Positions 7,780-15,520 are shown, counted from the stretch's first letter. The stretch: 53,964 nt of DNA from Chloroflexota bacterium (GCA_016208315.1 JACQYF010000044.1:1-53964), one strand, 5' to 3'. Program-made: numbers and translations. The notes: generated by a model from the letters alone, not told the origin.

Positions 7780-8331
7780 ATGGAAACGACCGTAGATAAA
7801 CCACAGGTCAAATCGAGAGGACTCGGGATTGGCCAGATCATTGCCTTTGGTATCGTGCTGGCCGTCATCGCGCTCTTTGCCGTCGGCATTCAGATCCGCA
7901 GCGCCAAGCCGGTCGAGAAAGGGCTGGCGCCCCAGTTTACGATCCCGCTGTTCAGCGGCGGAACTTTTTCCCTCGCCGAACAACGCGGCAAAGTGGTCGT
8001 CGTGAACTTTTGGGCCTCGTGGTGCGTGCCCTGTCGTCAGGAAGCGCCGATCCTGGAGAGCACCTGGCGCAAATTTAAAGACCGGGGGGTGGTCTTTATC
8101 GGCGTAGATTACGTGGACACCGACAAGGAAGCGATGGCGTTCATCGAGGAATTTGGCGTGACCTATCCGAACGGCCCCGACATCGGCACCGAGACCTCGC
8201 GCGCCTATCGCATTCAAGGCATCCCCGAAACGTATTTCGTCGGCAAAGATGGACAGTTGTACGGCAACCACATTGGCCCGATTGACCAGGCGACGCTGTC
8301 GGCGAAGATTGAACAAGTGCTGCGGAAGTAG
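7780..8331 (+). CDS. TlpA/ResA-type membrane-anchored thioredoxin (copy 2)
   Basis: Second extracytoplasmic thioredoxin, 183 residues, with an anchor at about 18-38 and active site WCVPC (Cys82, Cys85). The conserved IQGIPETYFVGKDG segment carries the cis-proline. It shares architecture with the gene 15 bases upstream but differs through most of the domain, so the two are paralogues with possibly different partners. The ribosome binding site AGAGG precedes the ATG at 7780. A perfect inverted repeat follows the stop codon. Confidence 0.88.
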   Translation: METTVDKPQVKSRGLGIGQIIAFGIVLAVIALFAVGIQIRSAKPVEKGLAPQFTIPLFSGGTFSLAEQRGKVVVVNFWASWCVPCRQEAPILESTWRKFKDRGVVFIGVDYVDTDKEAMAFIEEFGVTYPNGPDIGTETSRAYRIQGIPETYFVGKDGQLYGNHIGPIDQATLSAKIEQVLRK

Positions 8332-8333
8332 TG

Positions 8334-8393
8334 CGTAAAACGTGAAACGTAAGGCGTAATTACGTTTTACGTTTCACGTTTTACGTTTCACGA
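8334..8393 (+). repeat. Perfect 19-bp inverted repeat before ccdA
   Basis: CGTAAAACGTGAAACGTAA (8334-8352) is exactly complementary to 8367-8385, and extra copies of the same word flank the arms. The transcript would form a stable hairpin three bases after the thioredoxin stop. There is no U-run, so it looks more like an intra-operon mRNA element than a terminator. Confidence 0.85.
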
Positions 8394-8408
8394 TGTAAAG
8401 GAGTGTTC

Positions 8409-9176
8409 GTGTCCGGCATTTCTGAATATTACTTTTTCCTCACCCAGTTGCTCGCGCCGATTCGCACGCCGTTGAGCGACTTGAGCTATGACATTCAAAT
8501 TCCCATCATCGCCGCGTTTATCCTCGGCATTCTCGGCGCGTTCAGTCCCTGCCAACTCTCGACGAACGTGGCCGCCTTTGCGTTTATCTCGCGCGATGTG
8601 GGCGAGGCCAAACGCGTGACGCGCGCCGCGCTCGCGTACTTGCTCGGCAAGGCCGCGGTTTACAGTCTCGTCGGCGGCGCAGCGATTGTGCTGGGCTTGC
8701 AGTTGGCCCAGGTCTCGATCCCCGTGGTCGTCTTTACGCGCAAGGCGCTGGGCCCCGTGCTCATTCTGCTGGGGCTGTTGATGCTGGGGGTGATCAAACT
8801 CTCCATCCCCTTGTTCGCGCGGCTGGCCGAGCGGCTGCGCCGCGGGTTGAGCGAGCGGCGCGATCCGCGCGGCGCGTTCCTGCTGGGCGTCGCGTTCTCG
8901 TTCGCCGCGTGCCCCACGCTGTTTGTGCTCTTCTTCGGTACGCTGATCCCACTCGCCGTGGCAACTTCCATAGAAGGGCTGACGTTCCCCGCCATATTCG
9001 CGATTGGGACGACCTTTCCCCTGATGCTCTTTGTGGCGCTGCTGGCGTTCGGCGCGCAGAGCGTGACGCCCATCGTGAAAAAGTTGCGCGCCGCCGACGT
9101 CTGGGTGACGCGCGTCGCCGCAATCGTCTTTATCTTGGTGGGAATTAACGAGATTGCCTTGTACTGGTTTGGTTAG
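8409..9176 (+). CDS. ccdA: Thiol-disulfide transporter CcdA
   Basis: Six-helix membrane protein (255 residues) that passes electrons from cytoplasmic thioredoxin to extracytoplasmic thiol proteins. The two redox cysteines sit in the expected motifs: FSPCQLS (Cys48) and AACPT (Cys168). The GTG at 8409 lies six bases after GGAG and is preferred over the GTG at 8403. The gene follows two TlpA-like thioredoxins and precedes the selenocysteine candidate, so it is the likely electron source for all three. Confidence 0.9.
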   Translation: MSGISEYYFFLTQLLAPIRTPLSDLSYDIQIPIIAAFILGILGAFSPCQLSTNVAAFAFISRDVGEAKRVTRAALAYLLGKAAVYSLVGGAAIVLGLQLAQVSIPVVVFTRKALGPVLILLGLLMLGVIKLSIPLFARLAERLRRGLSERRDPRGAFLLGVAFSFAACPTLFVLFFGTLIPLAVATSIEGLTFPAIFAIGTTFPLMLFVALLAFGAQSVTPIVKKLRAADVWVTRVAAIVFILVGINEIALYWFG

Positions 9177-9196
9177 ACAAAACAAAAGGAGAACCC

Positions 9197-9724
9197 ATGC
9201 CCGAACCGATGCGTAAAACGCAAGCGCGCGCCGCGGAACGCGAGCGCCGCCGCAAGCAGCACGAGCAGAAACAGAATCTGCTCAAAATTATCCCGCTCGC
9301 GATCATTGGCATTCTTGCCGTCTTGGGGGTAGGGTACACGGTCTACACCCGCACGGCCAAGCCGCACCCCGCGAATCCGGGTATCATTGGCCCGCGCCTG
9401 GAAGTGGATCGCGAGCAACTCAATTTGGGCAATCGCAAACTGGATGTGGCTGTGCGCGCTGGCTTTAACGTCAAGAACGTCGGCGACGATACGCTCAATC
9501 TGGGCGTACCGAAATACGTCAACGCGCTGGAAGGTTGTTGACCGAGCGACATTGTCGTCGGTCAGACGACCTTGGAACCGGGCGAGTCCACGATGGTGTA
9601 TACCGACATTGTGATGCATCCCGGAATGGAAGGCAAGCACCTGTTTGAAATTCCGCTCAAGAGCAACGATCCCACGGCCAGCGCCAAGAGCTTGCGGATC
9701 GCGTCGAATTGGGGCAACTATTGA
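9197..9724 (+). CDS. DUF1573-like membrane-anchored protein, candidate selenoprotein (in-frame TGA = Sec115)
   Basis: The frame opens after AAAGGAGAACCC and encodes a basic N-terminus, a transmembrane anchor (about 29-50) and a DUF1573-like beta domain. At 9539-9541 an in-frame TGA follows EGC. The same frame then continues with clear coding sequence for 60 residues (PSDIVVG, LEPGES, MHPGMEGKH, PLKSNDPT) to a TGA at 9722. Related DUF1573 proteins carry a Cys pair or CxC motif at this spot, so Gly-Cys-TGA reads as Gly-Cys-Sec. A hairpin with a GGUC apical loop lies directly downstream (9542-9575), as in bacterial SECIS elements. It sits 20 bases after ccdA. The alternative is a nonsense-mutated pseudogene, but the preserved downstream frame argues against it. 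Confidence 0.8.
9542..9575 (+). promoter_or_regulatory. Candidate bacterial SECIS element
   Basis: Directly after the in-frame TGA, CCGAG (9542-9546) pairs with CTTGG (9571-9575), with one G-U. After a 7-nt 5' bulge, GTCGTC (9554-9559) pairs perfectly with GACGAC (9565-9570) around the loop GGTCA. The loop starts 18 nt after the TGA and contains GGUC, the same motif as in the E. coli fdhF SECIS loop that SelB recognises. Confidence 0.75.
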
Positions 9725-9741
9725 GCAAGTTGAGTAAAGTA

Positions 9742-9777
9742 GAGGGGTCAGTGTGTTGATCAACACACTGACCCCTC
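9742..9777. terminator. Perfect 36-bp palindrome between convergent genes
   Basis: Two 18-bp arms (GAGGGGTCAGTGTGTTGA and its exact complement) meet at GATC with no mismatch. It lies 17 bases after the selenoprotein stop and 6 bases from the superoxide dismutase stop on the other strand. It could end transcription from both sides. There is no U-run, so a REP-type element is an equally good reading. Confidence 0.75.
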
Positions 9778-9783
9778 GTCCGC

Positions 9784-10413
9784 TCATGCGGGAACGCGTT
9801 GGCCTTGCTGCGCCATTTCGTAGCGCTTTTGCACTTCTGCCCAGTTTACCACATTCCACCACGCCGCAAGGTACTCGTCGCGGCGATTCTGGTATTTGAG
9901 GTAATAGGCGTGTTCCCACACGTCTACGCCCATCACAGGTAACTTGCCTTCCATCAGCGGGCTATCCTGATTCGCCGTGCTGACAATCGCCAGCCGGCCC
10001 GCGTCGAACACCAACCACGCCCAGCCGCTGCCAAAGCGTCCCATCGCGGCTTTGGTCAACTGGTCCCGGAACGCGGCAAAATGACCAAAGGTCTTTTGGA
10101 TTTCGCTCGCCAGAGAACCGGTCGGCTCGCCGCCGGCGCGGGGCGCCATGATCTGCCAGAACATCGTGTGGTTGATGTGCCCGCCGCCATGGTTGCGTAC
10201 CATCGTGCGGATGTCCTCCGGGACTTTGGCGATCTTGGTCATCAAGTCCTCGAGACTCCACTGGTTCAGCTCGGGATGCTTTTCCAGAGCTGCATTCAAG
10301 TTCTTGACGTAGGCCGCGTGATGTTTGTCGTGATGAAGACGCATCGTTTGCTCGTCAATGTGGGGTTCCAACGCGTTATACGCATATGGAAGCGGGGGTA
10401 ATTCAAACACCAT
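9784..10413 (-). CDS. sodA: Superoxide dismutase, Mn/Fe family (probably Mn)
   Basis: A 209-residue enzyme that dismutates superoxide. The metal ligands are visible: His27 (LHHDKHH), His82 (INHTMFW), Asp164 and His168 (DVWEHAYY). The signatures GGGHINH and NQDSPLMEG resemble Mn-preferring enzymes, but cambialistic use cannot be excluded. No signal peptide is present, so it is cytoplasmic. The ATG at 10413 lies six bases after AGGAGG. An earlier in-frame ATG at 10419 touches the ribosome binding site and is rejected. Confidence 0.95.
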   Translation of the reverse strand: MVFELPPLPYAYNALEPHIDEQTMRLHHDKHHAAYVKNLNAALEKHPELNQWSLEDLMTKIAKVPEDIRTMVRNHGGGHINHTMFWQIMAPRAGGEPTGSLASEIQKTFGHFAAFRDQLTKAAMGRFGSGWAWLVFDAGRLAIVSTANQDSPLMEGKLPVMGVDVWEHAYYLKYQNRRDEYLAAWWNVVNWAEVQKRYEMAQQGQRVPA

Positions 10414-10525
10414 CGTCATCCTCCTATAGGACCCTTGAATCCGAAGCGCGGTCGGATCCAAAGGTTCAATCCAATGATCTGCCACTACTTTACAACGTTT
10501 CTGCGTAATGGCTGTGACGCCTGCC

Positions 10526-11005
10526 TCAGGGTGAAAAATCCTCAACGATTCTTTCCCATTGAAACTCCCGATGCTCCCGCGACCACAAACTCTTGAAATA
10601 GACAATCACGGCGCGGAGGTCTGCATCGCTCAGCTTGCTTCCAAACGCAGGCATGTTCAGCGGCGCGTCGGGACGCAGCGGATCGCGGAATCCGTCGCGC
10701 ATGATTTCGTACAGCACGCGGTCGGAGTGGTGCCAGGTGTGTCCGCTATCGTCGTGCGGCGGCGGGGGATAATTGCCTTGAGCGTCCGGCTTTTTCCAAT
10801 TCGGCGCGCCTTCGGCCTTTGCGCCGTGGCATGACCCGCAGTTGGCCTGATACACTTGGCGCCCCCGATTGACCTGCGTTCCATCGAGCGTCGGAACCGG
10901 CGGAAGGGGCGTGCCCTGGGGATTAGTGAGTGGCGCGGGGGCGGTACAGGCGACCATCGAGAGCATAACAATAAACACACCGAACCGGACGAGGTGTACT
11001 TGCAT
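10526..11005 (-). CDS. Lipoprotein c-type cytochrome, single heme
   Basis: A 159-residue electron carrier. The lipobox (MVAC, Cys20) indicates an outer-face lipid anchor, followed by a Pro/Thr linker and a cytochrome c domain with the heme motif CGSCH (Cys56, Cys59, His60). The C-terminal [20 protein letters not shown] holds the likely axial Met and the final helix. Its maturation would need the ccm system at the left of the window. A strong sigma70-like promoter (TTGACA, 17 bp, TAGAAT) lies just upstream. The electron partner is unknown. Confidence 0.92.
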   Translation of the reverse strand: MQVHLVRFGVFIVMLSMVACTAPAPLTNPQGTPLPPVPTLDGTQVNRGRQVYQANCGSCHGAKAEGAPNWKKPDAQGNYPPPPHDDSGHTWHHSDRVLYEIMRDGFRDPLRPDAPLNMPAFGSKLSDADLRAVIVYFKSLWSREHREFQWERIVEDFSP

Positions 11006-11063
11006 GATGGCTGCTCACAGCGCAGAAATTGGTCTCGGGAGAAATGGTCAGTTTTCACATGAA

Positions 11064-11092
11064 ATTCTAGGCGCGCGCGGTTGCCATGTCAA
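11064..11092 (-). promoter_or_regulatory. Sigma70-type promoter of the cytochrome c gene
   Basis: On the - strand TTGACA (11092-11087), a 17-bp spacer and TAGAAT (11069-11064) precede the cytochrome start by about 60 bases. This is near-consensus for both hexamers. Confidence 0.75.
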
Positions 11093-11131
11093 GAGGGTTA
11101 GCAACGACGAGGTCATCGAATCTGAACGCTC

Positions 11132-11659
11132 TCAACCGCCCGCCAGAAGATAGATCAGCAAGCCCGCCGCGCCCGCGCCCAGTAGCACGTGTATCGGATC
11201 GCGTTTGAGCGGACCTGCCGCTGCGAAAGCCGCGATACCAATCACAGCATCCAGAGGCGTAGCCAGCGAACCGCGCGCCAGTTCGACGACCACCGCCGCC
11301 AACAGCCCGATCACGGCGAGACCCACCACGCGCATCGCTCCCTGAACGATTGGCGCGTCCTTGAACCGCAGATACGAACCCGCAATGGCGAGAACGATCA
11401 ACGCGGTCGGCATGAACAATCCAAGCGTGCCCAACGTCGCGCCGGCCAACCCCGCGATCTTATAGCCCATGAACGCGACCATGATCATCAGCGGACCGGG
11501 CGTGATCTGCCCGACGGCAACCGCGCTGCTGAATTCCGTTTCGGTCAGCCAGCCCAAGCGCGTGACCAGGTCATAGTGCAGGGGCGTAATCATCGCGTAT
11601 CCGCCGCCGTAGGCGAACGCGCCAACTTTTAGTGTGATGAGAAAGAATTCCCACAGCAT
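11132..11659 (-). CDS. Chromate transporter half-protein (second of pair)
   Basis: A 175-residue membrane protein of the CHR family. Conserved blocks are AYGGGYAMITPL, GQITPGPLMIMVAFMGYKIAGLAGA and LGLFMPTALIVL. Short-chain CHR proteins are encoded as adjacent pairs that together equal one full-length ChrA. Here the partner lies 3 bases upstream in the same operon. The family exports chromate by proton exchange, but many members have unproven substrates. Confidence 0.88.
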   Translation of the reverse strand: MLWEFFLITLKVGAFAYGGGYAMITPLHYDLVTRLGWLTETEFSSAVAVGQITPGPLMIMVAFMGYKIAGLAGATLGTLGLFMPTALIVLAIAGSYLRFKDAPIVQGAMRVVGLAVIGLLAAVVVELARGSLATPLDAVIGIAAFAAAGPLKRDPIHVLLGAGAAGLLIYLLAGG

Positions 11660-11662
11660 CGG

Positions 11663-12217
11663 CTACTTCTCCGCGGTCTGAATTTTCGGCATTGGTCGCA
11701 GCAGCCACGCGCCACCCAACCCCGCGACGACGATGAGCAAGAGCGGATCAACCTTGAAAAACGCCGCCGCCGCAAAAGCGATGAGGACCAACGCGATGCC
11801 GCGCGCATCCTTCGCCGTGGCGCGTCCCGTCTTCAGCACGACGCTCAGAAACACACCGACCACACCAGCCGCGAGGCCGCGTGTAACCGCAATAATCCAA
11901 GCACTCTGTTCCACTTGAACGTAAAGGGCGGCGATGACGACGACGAGAATGAAACTGGGCAGCAGCACGCCCAGCCCTGCGACGACGGCGCCGGGAATCC
12001 CGCGCAACCGATAGCCGATGAAAATCGCCGCGGCAAAGAAAATGGGACCGGGCGTCATCGTACCGATCCCAAGACTCTGCGTAAACTCGTCCGGCGTGAG
12101 CCAATGGCGACGCTCAACCACTTCTTTCTGCATGATCGCCAGCAGCGAGAACGGCCCGCCAAAACCGAGCGCGCCGATCTTGAGAAACGTCAATGCCAGT
12201 TGGGTCAAAGACAGCAT
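11663..12217 (-). CDS. Chromate transporter half-protein (first of pair)
   Basis: A 184-residue CHR-family membrane protein. Signature blocks are GFGGPFSLLAIMQKEVV, GTMTPGPIFFAAAIFIGYRLRGI and LGVLLPSFILV. It pairs with the gene 3 bases downstream to make a two-subunit transporter. The sequence upstream (12218-12342) holds an inverted repeat but no clear promoter. Confidence 0.88.
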   Translation of the reverse strand: MLSLTQLALTFLKIGALGFGGPFSLLAIMQKEVVERRHWLTPDEFTQSLGIGTMTPGPIFFAAAIFIGYRLRGIPGAVVAGLGVLLPSFILVVVIAALYVQVEQSAWIIAVTRGLAAGVVGVFLSVVLKTGRATAKDARGIALVLIAFAAAAFFKVDPLLLIVVAGLGGAWLLRPMPKIQTAEK

Positions 12218-12342
12218 GTTTCACTCCGTCGAGCAGGATTATTCAGACAGCGAAAACTGCCGCTTTCATTCCGCGCCAAAAGGTTGCATCCACCGAATGA
12301 AATGTGCGGCGCACCTTTCGGCGATGCGTCGCACATCTGCTT
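12218..12342 (-). other. Spacer upstream of the chromate-transporter pair, with inverted repeat
   Basis: TTTCATTC (12264-12271) and GAATGAAA (12295-12302) form an 8-bp inverted repeat with a 23-bp loop. Nearby, TGCGACGCA and TGCGCCGCA are near-repeats. The layout resembles a small dispersed element or mRNA leader. No open frame is convincing. Confidence 0.4.
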
Positions 12343-12567
12343 TCACGCGCTGACTGCTTTCACCGCGGGCAGCCGTTCTTCGACGCCTTTGGCTTCGGTT
12401 TGCAAATCCTTGAGGCCTTCTGCGGGCCTGCCTTCATGGCAGCCGCATTTGCGCACCCGCTCTTGATGACAATCGCATTCGCACCCTTCGTGATGCGCTC
12501 CGTGTCTGCCTTCATGACAGCCACATTTGCCGTGTTGTCCGTGATGATGTTGACCTTGTCCGCACAT
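12343..12567 (-). CDS. Cys/His-rich metal-binding peptide
   Basis: A 74-residue protein whose first 45 residues are packed with metal ligands: MCGQGQHHHGQHGKCGCHEG, then HHEGCECDCHQE and KCGCHEG. It contains eight Cys and more than ten His in short CxC and HHH clusters, like metallothioneins or metal-storage peptides. The C-terminal third is an ordinary charged tail. The ATG at 12567 follows AGAGG. It lies 85 bases after an ArsR-family gene on the same strand, which suggests metal-induced expression. The bound metal is unknown. Confidence 0.75.
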   Translation of the reverse strand: MCGQGQHHHGQHGKCGCHEGRHGAHHEGCECDCHQERVRKCGCHEGRPAEGLKDLQTEAKGVEERLPAVKAVSA

Positions 12568-12652
12568 GTCTTTCACCTCTTTTCGCCTTTGAATTCGACC
12601 GCGCAACCTTATGCGGTCTCTCGAATAAGCCAGGGTAAAAAAAAGAATGCTG

Positions 12653-13054
12653 CTACTTTTTGGCGCAACGGGGACAGTGACAGTTGCAGCCGCGCCCGGC
12701 TCGCGTTGCGAACCGCATTTCCGGCTCGCCGAACTCGCGCCGACCCATCGCTGGACGCGCGAGCGTTTTCATCTGGTCCATCAATTCAAACACCTGCGGA
12801 TCGCGCACACGATAAACGACCGTCATCCCCTCGCGCTCGTCTGTGACCAAGCCCGCGTCCCGCAAAATCGCCAGGTGCTGTGAGATGTTGGCTTGTGGAC
12901 GCCCAAGCACCGTCGTCAAATGCATCACGTACGCGCCCTCGTTTCGCAGCAATTCCAAAATCCGCAGACGCACGGGATGCGCCAGGGCCTGCGCTACGGC
13001 CGCGCCAGTTTGGAGCCAATCCTGCTGTTCCGCATCACGAACCTTATTCAACAT
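12653..13054 (-). CDS. ArsR-family metal-responsive repressor
   Basis: A 133-residue winged-helix regulator. The HTH core is LAHPVRLRILELLRNEGAYV ... RPQANISQHLAILRDAGLV, and the wing is DEREGMTVVYRVRD. The classic ELCVCDL metal box in helix 3 is absent. Instead a C-terminal tail CNCHCPRC offers four Cys and one His as a likely sensor site. It precedes the Cys/His-rich peptide gene. A promoter and an inverted repeat that spans its own start codon point to autorepression. Confidence 0.88.
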   Translation of the reverse strand: MLNKVRDAEQQDWLQTGAAVAQALAHPVRLRILELLRNEGAYVMHLTTVLGRPQANISQHLAILRDAGLVTDEREGMTVVYRVRDPQVFELMDQMKTLARPAMGRREFGEPEMRFATRAGRGCNCHCPRCAKK

Positions 13055-13093
13055 TTCGAATAATATTGTACTCTGCTGGCGGCTTTTTGTCAA
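13044..13093 (-). promoter_or_regulatory. Promoter and operator of the arsR-like gene
   Basis: On the - strand TTGACA (13093-13088), 17 bp, TACAAT (13070-13065) form a near-consensus promoter. Directly after it, TTATTC and GAATAA (13063-13058 and 13049-13044) form an inverted repeat with an 8-bp centre that includes the start codon. This is a fitting place for an ArsR operator. Confidence 0.65.
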
Positions 13094-13101
13094 ATCCAAC
13101 T

Positions 13102-14382
13102 CTACCGCTGTCTGAGCATCTGTGCCGGTTTCAGCCCGGCGGCTTGGCGCGCGCTCGTCCAACCCGCAAGCGTGCCGCCGCCGACCGAGGCAAGCACCGC
13201 CAACGCCAGGGTGAGCGCATCCACCTGGACAGGCAGCGTGATGGCTTGTGTCTCTGTCGGGACGAGCGCCATGCTCTGAATGGTCTGCGCCATCGGCGTC
13301 GCCGCATCCGGCAAGGGCAGTTGACCCAGTAGCAGAGCCACGCCCCATCCGAGAAAGAATCCGACCAAGCCGCCCAGCACGCTGAGCAGCAGCGCTTCCA
13401 ACAGAAAAACGCGCTCTACCTCGCGGCGGCCCCAGCCCAATGCTTTCATGACTCCGATTTCCAACCGGCGCTCTGCGACCAAGCCGCCCAGCGCCGCCCA
13501 GGCCAGCACCAGCCCGCCCAGTAATCCAACCGTCGCGGCGATCAGCGAAAAGCGCGCGGAGACCTGTCCGATGCCGCCCATGACTTGCAGCAAACTGTCT
13601 TCGGTCATCACACTGATGTCGCCCAGCTCTTGAGTCAACTGCGCCACGACCGTGTCCACTTCCCCCGCGTTGGCAACTTGGACATAGACCTGGTCAACCT
13701 GATTCGGACCCAAACCGACCAAGCTCTGCGCGTCGGCTAGCGGCACGTACAGATTGGCGGCTGCCGCCTGACTGCCGTTCCGCAACTCGATAATTCCGAT
13801 CAGATCGAATGGCACGCCATCTACCGTAACCTGGGCGCCGGGCTGTAAATTGAAAAAGCGCGCATAGTGCAGGTCGGCCACCGCGACGCCGCGGTCGCCG
13901 GGGCGGAACGTCCTACCTGAAAGCAAGCCGGCGGCAAGGGTGGCTTCGGGTCCCACCCGATTCGATGCCGTCGCTTCGGGTGGGACAGTTTGTTTTTGGA
14001 GAGTGTGGTCCACATCCACGCCCAACACGGTTACGTAACTCGTCCCGCCAAAATCCCAGATCTGTAATGCGCCCGCTACGGCGCGCACTCCCTCGGTGCG
14101 CCGAATGGTTTCGACTTGGCTTTCGTCGAGAGCGGCCATGCCGAACGGCAGACGCGCACCGCGCGCTTTTTGGGTTGCTTGCGCGACCTCCGCCTGAGCC
14201 GTCGGATGCGTGATCACCACGTCGGCGGCGACATTCGCCAAGGGCGCACGCGCCGCCTCACGAAATCCATTGCCCATCGCCGAAAGCGCGACGAAGAGAA
14301 TCGCCCCGACCGCGACTGCCGCGATCACTGCGAACGAACGCCACGGTCGCCTGCGGAACTGGGACAAGATATAGGTCATCAT
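13102..14382 (-). CDS. ABC transporter permease, FtsX/MacB type
   Basis: A 426-residue permease: N-terminal helix (FAVIAAVAVGAILFVALSAM), a large extracytoplasmic domain, and three C-terminal helices with the FtsX-family motif RRLEIGVMKALGWGRREVERVFLLEALLLSVLGG. Its start overlaps the preceding lipoprotein stop. It is the last gene of a four-gene operon (permease, ATPase, lipoprotein, permease). MacB/FtsX-type systems act as mechanotransducers or lipoprotein and peptide exporters and do not import solutes. Confidence 0.9.
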   Translation of the reverse strand: MMTYILSQFRRRPWRSFAVIAAVAVGAILFVALSAMGNGFREAARAPLANVAADVVITHPTAQAEVAQATQKARGARLPFGMAALDESQVETIRRTEGVRAVAGALQIWDFGGTSYVTVLGVDVDHTLQKQTVPPEATASNRVGPEATLAAGLLSGRTFRPGDRGVAVADLHYARFFNLQPGAQVTVDGVPFDLIGIIELRNGSQAAAANLYVPLADAQSLVGLGPNQVDQVYVQVANAGEVDTVVAQLTQELGDISVMTEDSLLQVMGGIGQVSARFSLIAATVGLLGGLVLAWAALGGLVAERRLEIGVMKALGWGRREVERVFLLEALLLSVLGGLVGFFLGWGVALLLGQLPLPDAATPMAQTIQSMALVPTETQAITLPVQVDALTLALAVLASVGGGTLAGWTSARQAAGLKPAQMLRQR

Positions 14383-14795
14383 TTCTTGGAACCCGTCGCG
14401 AGAGCCAGTGCCGCATCCAAGTCCGCGGGCGTCCAATTGCCCGCCGCGGTCATCGCCGTCCCCTTGCCCACCGGGAAACTGAAGAACTTGACCTGCTGAT
14501 AGGCCATCGAACCTTTGATGAAGATGGCTAGGACGCATGGGTCCGTGACCTGCTTGGTCTTGAGGAAAGCATCGCCTTCCGGTGTATCCACGTCGTAGCG
14601 CGTGACTTGGACTTGTTTGTCGTACTTGGCGAGCAGACTGTCCACATCCACCAAGACATCGCGCACGGGTGGATGATTGCGGTACGCGATTTCGACCGCA
14701 ACCGGTCCCGCTGGGCTGCACCCCACCGTCACCAAGAGCGCCGCGAGCAAAGCGACCCCGATCAAGGTCAATCGAAACATTTTACAGAGTCTCAT
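14379..14795 (-). CDS. Lipoprotein with thioredoxin-like features, in ABC/FtsX operon
   Basis: A 138-residue lipoprotein with lipobox VTVGC (about Cys26). The mature part (HPPVRDVLVDVDSLLAKYDK, VQVTRYDVDTPEGDAFLKTK) has the pattern of a thioredoxin-like fold, but only one Cys (TDPC) is near the usual active region, so disulfide reductase chemistry is doubtful. It overlaps the ATPase stop and the next permease start by ATGA junctions. It may be the extracytoplasmic partner of the FtsX-type transporter. Confidence 0.65.
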   Translation of the reverse strand: MRLCKMFRLTLIGVALLAALLVTVGCSPAGPVAVEIAYRNHPPVRDVLVDVDSLLAKYDKQVQVTRYDVDTPEGDAFLKTKQVTDPCVLAIFIKGSMAYQQVKFFSFPVGKGTAMTAAGNWTPADLDAALALATGSKK

Positions 14796-15520
14796 TGAAT
14801 AAACCTCCCGTCTGCCATATGCAGGATACGCTCCGCCGCCGCGGCCACGCGATCATCATGCGTGATAATGACCAGAGCGACCCCGCTCTCGGCGTGGAGT
14901 TTTTGGAACAGGTTAATAATCTCGTGGCTGGTCTGGCTATCCAAATTCCCGGTCGGCTCGTCCGCCAGAATGAAGGAGGGTTGACCGATCAAAGCTCTGG
15001 CAAGGGCGACACGCTGTTGCTCACCGCCGCTCAACTGGGTCGGACGGTGGCTCGCGCGGTGCGCCAAGCCCACGTGTTCGAGACACGCCAATGCGCTGGC
15101 ACGCCGCTCGCGCGCGGACATGTGTTCGGGATAGAGCGGAAAAGCCACGTTTTCCAACGCCGAAAGCGTTGGGATCAGGTGAAACGACTGAAACACCAGA
15201 CCCACCTGCCTCCGTCGCCAAATGGCTAGTTCTTCCTCAGTCAGTTGCGCGATGTCCCTACCGCTGCAATCCTTACCGTAGCAGTAGATGTGCCCGGCAT
15301 CGGGCGCTTCGAGTCCGGCGAGCAGATAGAGCAGCGTGCTCTTGCCCGATCCGGAGCGCCCGACAATGCTGAGGAACTCGCCCTGACCGATGGAGAAATC
15401 AATGCCGCGCACGGCAGCCACCGCGCCATAGGATTTGGACAGCCCCTCAACTCGGATCAAATCCGCGTCACGGGCAAAATCATCGTCAACGACCCAATTC
15501 GGTTCGACTGTTTTTTCCAT
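14792..15520 (-). CDS. ABC transporter ATP-binding protein, LolD/MacB type
   Basis: A 242-residue ATPase. Walker A is GRSGSGKST (about 54-62), the signature is LSGGEQQRVALARAL, Walker B is FILADEPTGNLDS, and the H-loop is IITHD. The sequence after Walker B is typical of the LolD/FtsE/MacB class that pairs with FtsX-type permeases. The ATG at 15520 is chosen over the longer frame because it lies 10 bases after the upstream permease stop. Confidence 0.93.
   Translation of the reverse strand: MEKTVEPNWVVDDDFARDADLIRVEGLSKSYGAVAAVRGIDFSIGQGEFLSIVGRSGSGKSTLLYLLAGLEAPDAGHIYCYGKDCSGRDIAQLTEEELAIWRRRQVGLVFQSFHLIPTLSALENVAFPLYPEHMSARERRASALACLEHVGLAHRASHRPTQLSGGEQQRVALARALIGQPSFILADEPTGNLDSQTSHEIINLFQKLHAESGVALVIITHDDRVAAAAERILHMADGRFIQ

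Noticed and set aside
8334..8385. Rho-independent terminator before ccdA
   Set aside because: The arms are perfect, but no U-run follows and the operon continues with a good ribosome binding site.
9539..9541. TGA as ordinary stop giving a 114-residue protein
   Set aside because: The DUF1573 domain would be cut in half, and the frame after it stays coding with family motifs and a SECIS-like hairpin.
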